Source of the DNA: a virus | Strand: one strand, 5' to 3' | IMG/VR virus record: IMGVR_UViG_3300022745_000087 | Location: 1-38,779 of that record | DNA length: 38,779 nt | Notes under the pieces: generated by a model | Databases searched by the model: none | Seen by the model: the letters and a program-made list of their open reading frames with translations, nothing else | What the model was told of the DNA's origin: nothing | In this document: positions 24,586 through 31,936 of the stretch, piece after piece | Position numbering within the stretch: position 1 is the stretch's first letter | How the letters are laid out: each line of letters begins with the position of its first letter | Program-made: the position numbers and the translations under genes

Positions 24586-25194
24586 TCAGTCGGGCTGTTT
24601 GGTCAACAGCACGTTGTAGAGGGCGCGGCGGGCGGTTTCGTTGGTTTCGAAAACCGAGGGGTCGGGATAGCCTGCTTGGGCGTACATGGCAACCACCGTT
24701 GGGCCGTCGACCACGCCGGTCGTCATCATGTTGGTGACCTTGGCGATCAGTTGTTCATAGCTGATCGGCGGCGGCAGGACCGGGGCGGCGACCGGCATCG
24801 TCGGCATGGCGGGGGCGGCGACCGGCATCGTCGGCATGGCAGCAACCGGGGCAGCCGGGATCACCGGAGCGGTCACAGCGCCACCCTTGGCAAGGAACGC
24901 AGCACGGGCTTTCTTGGCTTCCTCGGATTTGCCACGCTTGGAACGCCAAGTACCGTCATCGTTGAACGACTTCGGGTCACTGTGGTATTCCGCGTTCCAC
25001 GGCAGACCATCCTTGTCAACGGCATCGGTGATCACTTCGGCGGGCACTTCCACCGGAGCGGCGACGGGCGTTGCGACGGGGGCCACCAGCGTTGTGGTCG
25101 GTGCCGGGGCCGCAGCCTTGCCGGTGACCGATTGCAGATGGGCGATCAGTTGTTCCGGCGTATCAAAATTGTAGGTCAGTTGAAGCTTGGCCAT
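24586..25194 (-). CDS. Ala/Pro-rich phage protein with GLPWNAEYHS motif
   Basis: The 202-aa protein starts at ATG 25194 after AGAGGGAAAAC. It is the first gene of the leftward operon. A central DKDGLPWNAEYHS followed by DGTWRSKRG is a motif found in many phage replication-region proteins of unknown role. It is flanked by low-complexity Val/Ala/Pro linkers, including a tandem AAPAMPTMPV duplication with a near-perfect DNA repeat at about 24784-24840. The N- and C-terminal ends are helical. It probably binds DNA or a replication partner, but I cannot name the function. Confidence 0.65.
   Translation of the reverse strand: MAKLQLTYNFDTPEQLIAHLQSVTGKAAAPAPTTTLVAPVATPVAAPVEVPAEVITDAVDKDGLPWNAEYHSDPKSFNDDGTWRSKRGKSEEAKKARAAFLAKGGAVTAPVIPAAPVAAMPTMPVAAPAMPTMPVAAPVLPPPISYEQLIAKVTNMMTTGVVDGPTVVAMYAQAGYPDPSVFETNETARRALYNVLLTKQPD
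24784..24840 (-). repeat. tandem in-frame duplication inside the Ala/Pro-rich gene
   Basis: Two consecutive near-identical copies of about 30 bp encode repeated PAMPTMPVA units. This is typical slippage in a low-complexity linker. Confidence 0.75.
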
Positions 25195-25224
25195 GTTTTC
25201 CCTCTTGGTTGATGGCAGTTTGTC

Positions 25225-25268
25225 GGTTGACAACATGGACTAATATAGACTAACAAAATACCAGTCAA
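25225..25268. promoter_or_regulatory. divergent promoter region between the two replication blocks
   Basis: The 87-bp gap (25195-25281) separates the leftward and rightward operons. On the minus strand TTGACT (25263-25268) and TATTAG (25240-25245) are exactly 17 bp apart, a good sigma70-type match for the leftward operon. On the plus strand GGTTGACA (25225-25232) and TATAGA (25244-25249) offer -35 and -10 elements with imperfect spacing. GGTTGACA also occurs repeatedly in the other divergent region (36910-37247), so it may be a shared operator. Confidence 0.5.
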
Positions 25269-25281
25269 CAGGAAAATAGCG

Positions 25282-27753
25282 ATGAAGCTTCGGCCCTACC
25301 AAGAAAAACAGGTACTCGGCGTGTACGCGGAGTGGCAAGCGGGCCACCGCAACGTCTTGAATGTACTACCCACGGGCGGCGGAAAAACCGTTGAAATGGG
25401 CAAGATAGCGGCTGACCTTCAAGTGCCCGGTGTGGCTATCGCTCACCGGAAAGAGTTGATCGGCCAGATCAGTCGTGCAATGGCAGCCTTCGGACTGCGA
25501 CACAATATCATCGCGGCTGATGGTACCGTGCGCGCCTGTATCCAGTCGCATGTCGAGAAGTTTGGTCGCAGCTACTATGATTCGCGGGCCAAGTTCACCG
25601 TGTCCTCTGTCGACACGTTGGCGGTGCGGGCGGATACCTTGATCCAGTGGGCAAACACTGTGGGCTGCTGGCTGATTGACGAATGTTTCCCGGCAGGAAC
25701 AATGGTTGATGGTCGACCAATTGAAACACTCAGTATCGGTGATATGGTCACAGCCTTTGATGAAACATCAGGTGATCTGACCATCAAACCCATCACTCGA
25801 CTATTTAAAAACCCCATGCCCGATCAGATGATCCGACTTGCATGGGCGCACCATGTTCTGTACGTTACAGGTGGGCATCCAATCTGGACGCGCAGAGGAT
25901 GGATGAATGCGAAAGACCTTACCACCAGTGATGAAGTGCTTGATGTGCAACTCGCCAGTCAACCGACCAAGTGCGAGCATGGCACTGTATCGTCGGAATG
26001 GTCGACCATTTTGCAGCATGACGTGCAGCACGAAATACAGATCAACAATTTCATCGGTGACGATGGCTGCGACCAACAGGCGACTAGCATCAGCGAGAAT
26101 GAAATCAAACAACCCGATGAAATCGGAAACGTCCCGATTGAAAATGGCGTCGACGCTGAAGGTAATTGGGCACGCACCGCCCATTCGTGGTGGGAACGGA
26201 AAACCGCCGACCAAAGCCGAAATGATGCTGATGTTGCTACTGGCTCCGATGGGATTTGTGGAGCAATTTGTATTTCGCACGACATTCCCGAAAGGAACGG
26301 GGCCGATGCATTACAAAATAGATTGTGCCCATCCGACATTGAAAATAGCAGTAGAGGCAGACGGGACAAGTCACACCGGAAAGCGTCGGATATCCGATCA
26401 GCGGAAGGATGCATTTCTGAGTGGGTGCGGTTGGAAAGTGTTACGGTTCTCCAACGAAACAATTCTGACTTCCCCGCTGGCGACTCAGTTTATAATATTG
26501 AAGTTGCTGACCTCCATACCTACACGGCTGCCGGGATTGTAGTACACAATTGTCACCACTGTCTGCCGGATAACAAGTGGGGTCGGGCGATCTCGCTATT
26601 CCCGAACGCTTACGGTATCGGCTTTACGGCCACACCTGTCAGGGCAGATCGGCGTTCGCTGGGTCGGGCACAGAACGGGCTGTTTGATGCTATGGTGATC
26701 GGCCCGCCAATGCGGGAATTGATCGACTCTGGCAGCCTGTGCGACTACCGTATTTTTGCACCGCCCGCGTCAATCCATCGGGAAGATATCGAGATCGGTT
26801 CCACTGGTGATTTTTCGGCACCGTCACTCAGGAAGGTGATGCATGAGTCTAAAATTGTTGGCGATGTCGTTGCAAGCTACATCAGGTTCGCCAAAGGAAG
26901 GCGCGGTATTACTTTCGTTGTTGATGTGGATCAGGCCACCGATGTCGCTCTTGCCTATCAAGCCCAAGGAATAAGGGCCGAGGCGGTCAGCGCCAAAACA
27001 CCTGAATTGGTGCGCGAAGGGTTGATGCGCAAATTTGAGCGCGGCGACCTCGACCAATTGGTAAACGTCGACCTATTCGGCGAGGGTCTGGACGTGCCTG
27101 CGGTCGAGGTGGTCAGCATGGCGCGACCAACTGAATCCTATGGTCTCTATGTCCAGCAATTCGGTCGGGCGCTGCGGTTGCTGCCGGGAAAGTCACACGG
27201 CATCATCATTGATCATGTCGGCAATGTACGCCGCCACGGGCTGCCAGATGCGCCTCGCAAATGGTCGCTGTTTGATGAACAAGCTGGTAAGCGCCGGTTG
27301 CGTGATCCTGATGTAGAGCCTGTCTCGACCTGTACCTCCTGTTTCCTCGCATATTCGGGCTTCCTGAAAATATGCCCGCACTGTGGATTTCAATCCGTTC
27401 CTGCCGGTCGGAAATTGCCGGAGCAAGTTGCTGGTGACCTTGAGGAATTGGACCCTGAAATTCTGGCGGCAATGCGAGGTGAGATCGCTCGTATTGACGG
27501 TTCGCCTTTGATACCTGCCGGTGTCAGCGATATTGTCGCCAAGGCGATCAGCAACAATTGGCGGAACCGGCAGGCCGCCCAGAACGATCTGCGGGCGGCA
27601 ATCGCCCAATGGGCCGGTAACCTGAAGCACATCGGCCAGACTGACTCTCAAATCTATCGGCGCTTTTACCACAATTACGGTGTCGATATTGCAACCGCCC
27701 AAACTCTCAACGCAGCCGATGCTGCTAAACTGATGGAGAAGATATCAGAATGA
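25282..27753 (+). CDS. SF2 DEAD/DEAH-type helicase interrupted by an intein
   Basis: The 823-codon ORF encodes a phage helicase of about 534 aa after removal of the 289-residue intein. Motif I is LPTGGGKTVEMG (residues 29-40). Motif II is DE-CHH, split by the intein between Glu134 and Cys424. Motif III is GFTATPVRAD, and motif VI is QQFGRALRLLPGK. A zinc ribbon CTSC-CPHCG lies in the C-terminal third, and the last 100 residues are helical (NNWRNRQAAQNDLRAA). The helicase can act only after splicing restores the box. It probably unwinds replication or recombination intermediates. It is the first gene of the rightward block and overlaps the next by 4 bp. Confidence 0.9.
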   Translation: MKLRPYQEKQVLGVYAEWQAGHRNVLNVLPTGGGKTVEMGKIAADLQVPGVAIAHRKELIGQISRAMAAFGLRHNIIAADGTVRACIQSHVEKFGRSYYDSRAKFTVSSVDTLAVRADTLIQWANTVGCWLIDECFPAGTMVDGRPIETLSIGDMVTAFDETSGDLTIKPITRLFKNPMPDQMIRLAWAHHVLYVTGGHPIWTRRGWMNAKDLTTSDEVLDVQLASQPTKCEHGTVSSEWSTILQHDVQHEIQINNFIGDDGCDQQATSISENEIKQPDEIGNVPIENGVDAEGNWARTAHSWWERKTADQSRNDADVATGSDGICGAICISHDIPERNGADALQNRLCPSDIENSSRGRRDKSHRKASDIRSAEGCISEWVRLESVTVLQRNNSDFPAGDSVYNIEVADLHTYTAAGIVVHNCHHCLPDNKWGRAISLFPNAYGIGFTATPVRADRRSLGRAQNGLFDAMVIGPPMRELIDSGSLCDYRIFAPPASIHREDIEIGSTGDFSAPSLRKVMHESKIVGDVVASYIRFAKGRRGITFVVDVDQATDVALAYQAQGIRAEAVSAKTPELVREGLMRKFERGDLDQLVNVDLFGEGLDVPAVEVVSMARPTESYGLYVQQFGRALRLLPGKSHGIIIDHVGNVRRHGLPDAPRKWSLFDEQAGKRRLRDPDVEPVSTCTSCFLAYSGFLKICPHCGFQSVPAGRKLPEQVAGDLEELDPEILAAMRGEIARIDGSPLIPAGVSDIVAKAISNNWRNRQAAQNDLRAAIAQWAGNLKHIGQTDSQIYRRFYHNYGVDIATAQTLNAADAAKLMEKISE
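25684..26550 (+). other. intein inside the helicase DE-CHH box
   Basis: Block A begins CFPAGTMVDG (Cys135, first residue). Block B is VTGGHPIW (Thr196, His199), and the N-domain ends near KDLTTSDEVLDVQ. Block F is VYNIEVADLHTYTAAG and block G IVVHN-C (His422, Asn423, extein Cys424). All splicing residues of a class 1 intein are present. Between about residues 210 and 398 the intein frame shows no LAGLIDADG or HNH domain; it is polar (Asn/Asp/Arg/Ser) and reads like a linker. The DNA of that part encodes an endonuclease in another frame. Confidence 0.92.
25907..26542 (+). CDS. Vsr-like (EDxHD-type) homing endonuclease, nested in the intein in another reading frame
   Basis: The 211-codon ORF is in frame 2; the intein is in frame 1. 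AGAGGA (25894-25899) lies 7 nt before the ATG. A zinc-binding module has Cys11, Cys14, Cys36 and Cys40 (CLMC, then CSMTC). SNNPMKS and PIRGGNGKPPTK follow, wording I know from free-standing phage homing nucleases. The nuclease core is HYKIDCAHPTLKIAVEADG with SH, DQRKDAFLSGCGW, then VLRFSN (outline). Likely active residues are Asp139, Glu150, Asp152, His156 and Asp164. The stop is 8 bp before the intein end. The core ends near 26465, so C-terminal splicing blocks overlap only its tail. It should cut intein-free helicase alleles. Confidence 0.88.
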   Translation: MRKTLPPVMKCLMCNSPVNRPSASMALYRRNGRPFCSMTCSTKYRSTISSVTMAATNRRLASARMKSNNPMKSETSRLKMASTLKVIGHAPPIRGGNGKPPTKAEMMLMLLLAPMGFVEQFVFRTTFPKGTGPMHYKIDCAHPTLKIAVEADGTSHTGKRRISDQRKDAFLSGCGWKVLRFSNETILTSPLATQFIILKLLTSIPTRLPGL

Positions 27754-28298
27754 CGATTTTGACACCCGCCCGTATTCGCGCAATGGGGAACATCAGCCGG
27801 TGGGGCGGCTGGGTATCCTCGCCGTGGTCGGTTCTGGATCATACCATCACCGGTGCAATCCTGATGCAGCACAAGCGGCGACCGGCAGCCGAGATCAGGG
27901 ATTGGTTGATCCATGATGTCGAGGAAACCGCCTTCATGGGTGATGTACCTACACCGCATAAAGAGCGGTATTGCAATGACTTGTACCGCGCCGAGGTGGA
28001 GGAATTCAACACGGCTCTGCGGGTCGAGGTTGGCTTGCCGCCTGTCCCTCACCTAGGCGTCAAGGTGGTTGACGAGATCATGTTGCGGGCAGAATATGCC
28101 ACGGTGAGTCTGAAAGTGGACCCCGTTCCTCGGATGGATTTTGATGTCGTCAATGCGATAGCGATCATCAATCATGCCCTGATCTCTCCGAGTGACCGGC
28201 CCGCTCTGTTTTGGCAACTGTGGGTGCAACATGATCCTGACGCGAACCGAGGCGATGCTGGCGGAATGGGGTACTCTCGACCGGGCTACTCTCAGTAA
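27750..28298 (+). CDS. HD-domain phosphohydrolase (YfbR-like)
   Basis: The 182-aa protein starts in an ATGA overlap with the helicase stop. The metal site is made of His31 (SVLDHT), His55-Asp56 (WLIHDVEETAFMGDVPTPHK) and an Asp in the later helix (LRAEYATV region is structural). This is the pattern of phage HD hydrolases that act on dNMPs or related nucleotides and adjust pools. It works logically with the dNMP kinase of the opposite block. The C-terminal tail is Gly/Asp-rich and overlaps the next ORF. Confidence 0.75.
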   Translation: MTILTPARIRAMGNISRWGGWVSSPWSVLDHTITGAILMQHKRRPAAEIRDWLIHDVEETAFMGDVPTPHKERYCNDLYRAEVEEFNTALRVEVGLPPVPHLGVKVVDEIMLRAEYATVSLKVDPVPRMDFDVVNAIAIINHALISPSDRPALFWQLWVQHDPDANRGDAGGMGYSRPGYSQ

Positions 28299-28449
28299 GG
28301 TTCTCGGCGATTGTGACAATGAAATCAACGCACTAATTGCCAAGCGCAAGGTGCAGGAAACACCTGAAGGACTCGCACTATGTCAGACCACACTATCTTC
28401 TCTTGGGCCGCGAAACACGGAATCTCGACAGTTGCGCTTATGGACCTGA
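28231..28449 (+). CDS. small helical protein, uncertain
   Basis: The 72-aa ORF starts at ATG 28231 (GGGTGCAAC upstream). It overlaps the end of the HD hydrolase gene by 68 bp and the start of the VRR-NUC gene by 70 bp in a third frame. The sequence TRTEAMLAEWGTLDRATLSK, then NEINALIAKRKVQET, is amphipathic and looks coding. Without it, 81 bp between neighbours would be empty. No family is recognised. Confidence 0.5.
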   Translation: MILTRTEAMLAEWGTLDRATLSKVLGDCDNEINALIAKRKVQETPEGLALCQTTLSSLGPRNTESRQLRLWT

Positions 28450-28874
28450 TGGACCTGTTGGACCCTACGCGGGGTCTGCCGGTGCCTGATACGAAAGTCG
28501 GCTCCGAGGCTGTGGTGCAGTCGGCGATCCGGCTCCGTGCTGCTGCTGCGGGCATCCCCTTGTGGCGGAACAACTCTGGCGCGTACAAGGATGACACCGG
28601 GCGCATGGTGCGCTATGGGTTGGGGAACGACTCGGCCAAGTTGTCGGAACACTGGAAATCTTCCGACCTGATCGGGATACTGCCGAACGAGATCAAGGAA
28701 GCTGATGTGGGTAAGGTGTGGGGCAGATTCTTTGCGGTCGAGGTGAAGCGCCCCGGCTGGAAGGCACCGACCGATGACCGGGAACGGGCACAGTCGGCCT
28801 TCCTGACCAATGTCCGCGCCCTCGGTGGCGTCGGGTTGTTTGCGCAGTCGGTTGAGGACGTGTTTGGCAAATGA
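28380..28874 (+). CDS. VRR-NUC domain nuclease
   Basis: The 164-aa protein shows the VRR-NUC layout: RNNSGAYKDDTGRMVRYGL (63-81), SSDLIGI (94-100, Asp96), FAVEVKRPGW (118-127, Glu121 and Lys123), and RERAQSAFLTNVRALGGVGLFA. These PD-(D/E)XK-like proteins resolve branched DNA in phages and act in recombination. The N-terminal 40 residues are an extra helical part. It ends in an ATGA overlap with the next gene. Confidence 0.82.
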   Translation: MSDHTIFSWAAKHGISTVALMDLMDLLDPTRGLPVPDTKVGSEAVVQSAIRLRAAAAGIPLWRNNSGAYKDDTGRMVRYGLGNDSAKLSEHWKSSDLIGILPNEIKEADVGKVWGRFFAVEVKRPGWKAPTDDRERAQSAFLTNVRALGGVGLFAQSVEDVFGK

Positions 28875-29101
28875 GACTCGACCCTCACACTCGCCGCACT
28901 GTGATCATCACAGCCGCAGTCAGTATCGCCAAAGATACGGGGCTGCATACGGTAACTCATGGTGCGGTGGCAAAACGCTGCACCATTGAAACCTCCAAAA
29001 AGACTGTGCAGCATTATTTCAAAACTCAGGTCGATCTCTGGCGTGGGGTGATGGATCGTGCGCCTGAATTCACCACACAAGGAAAGGAATTGGGATTGTG
29101 A
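28871..29101 (+). CDS. TetR-like helix-turn-helix mini-protein
   Basis: The 76-aa protein has the DNA-binding part of a TetR repressor: IITAAVSIAKDTGLHTVTHG, then AVAKRCTIETSKKTVQHYF. It ends soon after the recognition helix (FKTQVDLWRGVMD). The ligand-binding C-terminal domain of full TetR proteins (about 200 aa) is missing, which is usual for phage mini-versions. It may regulate early genes. It is coupled to both neighbours (ATGA upstream, GTGA downstream). Confidence 0.7.
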   Translation: MRLDPHTRRTVIITAAVSIAKDTGLHTVTHGAVAKRCTIETSKKTVQHYFKTQVDLWRGVMDRAPEFTTQGKELGL

Positions 29102-29340
29102 AGAAACGCCTCAATCTGGTGCCCGATGTTCGGGCTGTACCTGCAATTCCCGTCAAGATTTGCTGCTATCCCGGCTGCTTTAAGGAATTGGGTGAGCGCA
29201 ATATCAGTGCTGTCTGCGCAAAGCATATTCACAAGCATCCGTATTGCGATTGTGGTAATTGTCCCGATAACGTGAGTCGTACTCGGTCCAAAATCAGGAC
29301 GCGGGAAGAAATGGTGAAGCTGGGGTTATTGCCGAAATGA
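29098..29340 (+). CDS. small Cys/His-rich zinc-binding protein
   Basis: The 80-aa protein starts at GTG 29098, overlapping the preceding stop. Cys pairs CCYPGC (23-28), VCAKHIHKH and CDCGNC in the middle can bind one or two zinc ions. The tail is basic (VSRTRSKIRTREEMVKLGLLPK, outline). No family is recognised. Its place next to DNA methyltransferases suggests a nucleic-acid-binding accessory. Confidence 0.6.
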   Translation: MKKRLNLVPDVRAVPAIPVKICCYPGCFKELGERNISAVCAKHIHKHPYCDCGNCPDNVSRTRSKIRTREEMVKLGLLPK

Positions 29341-30257
29341 ATTACTACAATGAGATTGATCCTGGCGCTGTAGCTGTCTTGAGACAGTTGATCGTTGAAG
29401 GCTTAATTGCACCCGGAATCGTGGATGATCGGAGTATTGAAGATGTCAAACCTTCTGACCTTGCCGGGTTTACCCAATGCCATTTCTTTGCCGGATTTGG
29501 CATCTGGTCACTCGCTCTGCGTCAGGCAGGTTGGTCTGACAATCGTAAAATCTGGACTGCATCATGCCCGTGTCAACCTTTCAGCACGGCAGGCAAAGGA
29601 ATTGGGTTTGATGACGAGCGGCACCTATGGCCATCCCTCTATTGGCTCATTGAACAGTGTTGTCCTGACACAATCGTTGGGGAACAAGTTGCAGGAAAGG
29701 ATGGCCTCATTTGGCTCGACCTTGTATCAACTGATCTGGAAAACTCAGGTTACGCCGTTGGGGCGGCTAATCTATGTGCTGCGGGGGTCGGCTCACCGCA
29801 ACTCAGACAGAGGCTTTACTGGTTGGCCGACTCCGGCAGCATCGGACGAAAAATGGCGATACACCAGTCTGGAAACAGTATTGAGGCGCACGGAGAAGAA
29901 AAAACAAATAGGTTCGGAGGGTGCAGCCCACTTTTGCGGTTGGCCAGCACCATCGGCATCGGATACTCGGCAATACAGCGAGAAAGCAATTCTGGAATGG
30001 GTTGCAGGAACAACAAAGAACGGTCACGGTTTGGACTTGAATCTGGCAGCGCAGTTGCAAACACCGATTCGCTGGAAAACTTCTGGCGAGATTGTGACTG
30101 GCTCCTTGGCAGAGATGGGAGGTGGCGGTGCGTTGAATCCGGCACATTCCCGCTGGCTCATGGGGCTGCCGAAAGAATGGGACGATTGCGTGGTTACGGC
30201 AATGCAATCGTTGGACCGCTTGCGAAAACCTTCATTCAAACGGTGATGTCACTATGA
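29337..30257 (+). CDS. DNA cytosine-5 methyltransferase
   Basis: The 306-aa protein starts in an ATGA overlap. Motif I is HFFAGFGIW (49-57), motif IV CPCQPFS (77-83, catalytic Cys79), motif VI GEQVAGKDG (115-123), motif VIII QLRQRLYW, and motif X GYGNAIVGPLA near the end. ADSGSIGRKM to SAVANTD is the target-recognition region, which is short. All core motifs are intact, so it should be active, probably shielding phage DNA from restriction. The DNA also carries a long ORF in another frame (29407-30246, next entry). Confidence 0.88.
   Translation: MNYYNEIDPGAVAVLRQLIVEGLIAPGIVDDRSIEDVKPSDLAGFTQCHFFAGFGIWSLALRQAGWSDNRKIWTASCPCQPFSTAGKGIGFDDERHLWPSLYWLIEQCCPDTIVGEQVAGKDGLIWLDLVSTDLENSGYAVGAANLCAAGVGSPQLRQRLYWLADSGSIGRKMAIHQSGNSIEAHGEEKTNRFGGCSPLLRLASTIGIGYSAIQRESNSGMGCRNNKERSRFGLESGSAVANTDSLENFWRDCDWLLGRDGRWRCVESGTFPLAHGAAERMGRLRGYGNAIVGPLAKTFIQTVMSL
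29407..30246 (+). other. long alternative-frame ORF nested in the cytosine methyltransferase gene
   Basis: A 279-codon ORF in frame 1 lies almost wholly inside the methyltransferase gene (frame 3). It shows ordered wording: LSARQAKELGLMTSGTYG, GSTLYQLIWK, GWPTPAASD (and a second copy, GWPAPSASD), LNLAAQL, and ALNPAHSRWLMGLPKEWDDC. I recall these motifs from phage and prophage proteins annotated as hypothetical or as methyltransferase-related, also overlapping a C5 methyltransferase. Two readings are possible. It may be a true overlapping gene. Or it may be a mirror image of methyltransferase conservation. No clear Shine-Dalgarno was found for the first ATG. Confidence 0.45.
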
Positions 30258-30922
30258 AACTCATTCTCGGTAACGCCCTTGACCTCAAGCTGCTGCCTGA
30301 ATCGGTCGACATGGTATTCCTTGACCCTCCCTATCGGGTGATCTCTGGCGGGAATGGCCCATCGTCTTGGATGCACGGGCAAGGTGGTATTCTTGCAGCC
30401 AACGATGGCAAGATATTCCGCCACAACGATATCGAATTCTCCGACTACCTACCGATGCTCTATCGGGTGATGAAGCAATCCGCTCATATTTATCTGATGA
30501 CCAACTTTGACAATCTATTCGAGGCGCGAAATGAGTTGGTTAATGCAGGATTCAGCCTGCATAATCTGCTGATCTGGAAAAAGCAGAATTGCACACCGAA
30601 CCGCTGGTACATGAAGGATTGCGAATACGTGATCTTTGGTAGGAAAGGGAAAGCCAAGACAATCAATCATCCCGGCTCCAAGACAGTGATGGAATTCACC
30701 AATCCGACCGGTGGTAAATCGCACCCGACCGAGAAACCGGTTGAATTGATCAGGCACCTTATCAGGAATTCCACACTGCCCGGTCAGCTTGTCCTTGATC
30801 CGTTTATGGGGTCCGGTGCCGCAGCGGTGGCAGCTAAGGCTGAGGGGCGACGGTTCATCGGGGTCGAGATTGACCCTGAATACTATTCTGTAGCGCAAAA
30901 AAGGGTCGAGTCATGCAACTAA
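30254..30922 (+). CDS. DNA adenine-N6 / cytosine-N4 methyltransferase 1
   Basis: The 222-aa protein starts in an ATGA overlap. It has the beta-class order: catalytic DPPY (24-27) first, then LVLDPFMGSGAAAVAAKAEG for AdoMet binding, and GVEIDPEYY at the end. SHPTEKPVELIRHLI is the usual linker before the AdoMet motif. The recognition part lies between (HNDIEF to CEYVIFGRKG). It should methylate adenine or N4-cytosine in a specific sequence that cannot be read from the gene. Confidence 0.87.
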   Translation: MKLILGNALDLKLLPESVDMVFLDPPYRVISGGNGPSSWMHGQGGILAANDGKIFRHNDIEFSDYLPMLYRVMKQSAHIYLMTNFDNLFEARNELVNAGFSLHNLLIWKKQNCTPNRWYMKDCEYVIFGRKGKAKTINHPGSKTVMEFTNPTGGKSHPTEKPVELIRHLIRNSTLPGQLVLDPFMGSGAAAVAAKAEGRRFIGVEIDPEYYSVAQKRVESCN

Positions 30923-31683
30923 TTCACGGAGACTGCGTAGAAGCAATAGCGACTCTGAATTCGGGTTCTGTTGACCTTGTACTGACAGACCCTCCCTATG
31001 GAACAACGGCTTGCGCGTGGGATAGCGTCATTCCGTTTGAGCCAATGTGGGCGCAAGTGCGGCGGGTGTTGAAGCGAAACGGGGCAGCGGTGTTATTTGG
31101 ACAAGAACCTTTCAGTAGTTTGCTGCGGGCCAGCAATCTCACCATGTTCAAATATGATTGGTATTGGCGTAAATCTCGCCCTAGTGGTTTTACCAACGCA
31201 AAGTTGAAACCACTGAAAGATATTGAAGTAATTAGCGTATTTTCCGAAGGGATGACGGCCAATGGCTCCAAGGTGAATATGCCCTATTTTCCTCAAGGGT
31301 TGAAACAGGTGGATAAAGATTGGTCACGCCCAAAGAATTATATTAAATCTGATGGTACAACTCCGGCGCGTGACTCTCACCAACTTGACCGTAAAATAAC
31401 AGCGGAAGGTTACCCGAGGCAAATACTAGATTTTTCCAACCCGAACGATGAAGTCTTTCATCCCACGCAAAAGCCCGTCGCGCTAATGGAATACCTGATC
31501 CGCACCTACACCAACGAAGGCGAGACGGTGCTGGATTTCACGATGGGAAGCGGCACGACCGGCGTTGCCTGCCAGAACACGGGGCGGCGGTTCATCGGCA
31601 TTGAAAAAGATCAGGACTACTACTCTAAGGCATGTCTGAGAATGGGAGTGCTACCGTATGCGCGTACCAGAAATACAGACTGA
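30913..31683 (+). CDS. DNA adenine-N6 / cytosine-N4 methyltransferase 2
   Basis: The 256-aa protein overlaps the first enzyme by 10 bp. DPPYGTT is at residues 26-32 and VLDFTMGSGTTGVACQNTG near the end, with FHPTQKPVALMEYLIRTY before it. The middle (YDWYWRKSRPSGFTNAKLKP) differs from enzyme 1, so its target is probably different. It shares the last 26 bp with the HNH gene. Two back-to-back enzymes plus a C5 enzyme imply protection against several restriction systems. Confidence 0.87.
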   Translation: MQLIHGDCVEAIATLNSGSVDLVLTDPPYGTTACAWDSVIPFEPMWAQVRRVLKRNGAAVLFGQEPFSSLLRASNLTMFKYDWYWRKSRPSGFTNAKLKPLKDIEVISVFSEGMTANGSKVNMPYFPQGLKQVDKDWSRPKNYIKSDGTTPARDSHQLDRKITAEGYPRQILDFSNPNDEVFHPTQKPVALMEYLIRTYTNEGETVLDFTMGSGTTGVACQNTGRRFIGIEKDQDYYSKACLRMGVLPYARTRNTD

Positions 31684-31936
31684 CAACGGTTTCGCTATTT
31701 CAAAGTGGGAAGCGCGGCGAATCATCGGACGCGAACAAAATAACAAATGCTGCTTTTGTGGCAATACGCTGACGTGGGACATGAAAAAAATACCTCTAGC
31801 AAAAACGTGCGCAACGCTTGAACATGTCCGGCCCAAATCAAAGGGTGGTCACGATCATATGCGGAACCTGAAGGTATCCTGTCTGGGTTGCAATGAACGC
31901 CGGGGCGATCTGCCGTTCGGGGAGTTTCGGAAATGA
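31658..31936 (+). CDS. HNH endonuclease
   Basis: The 92-aa protein has a complete HNH domain: CCFC (31-34), LEHVRPKSKGG (54-64, His56 in LEHV), HDHMRNLKVSC (Asn70) and CLGCNERRGD (75-84). Zinc is held by the two Cys pairs. The Glu-His in place of the usual Asp-His at the first His is tolerated in the family. It overlaps both neighbours and so belongs to the operon. It may be a mobile free-standing nuclease or a packaging/recombination helper. Confidence 0.8.
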   Translation: MRVPEIQTDNGFAISKWEARRIIGREQNNKCCFCGNTLTWDMKKIPLAKTCATLEHVRPKSKGGHDHMRNLKVSCLGCNERRGDLPFGEFRK

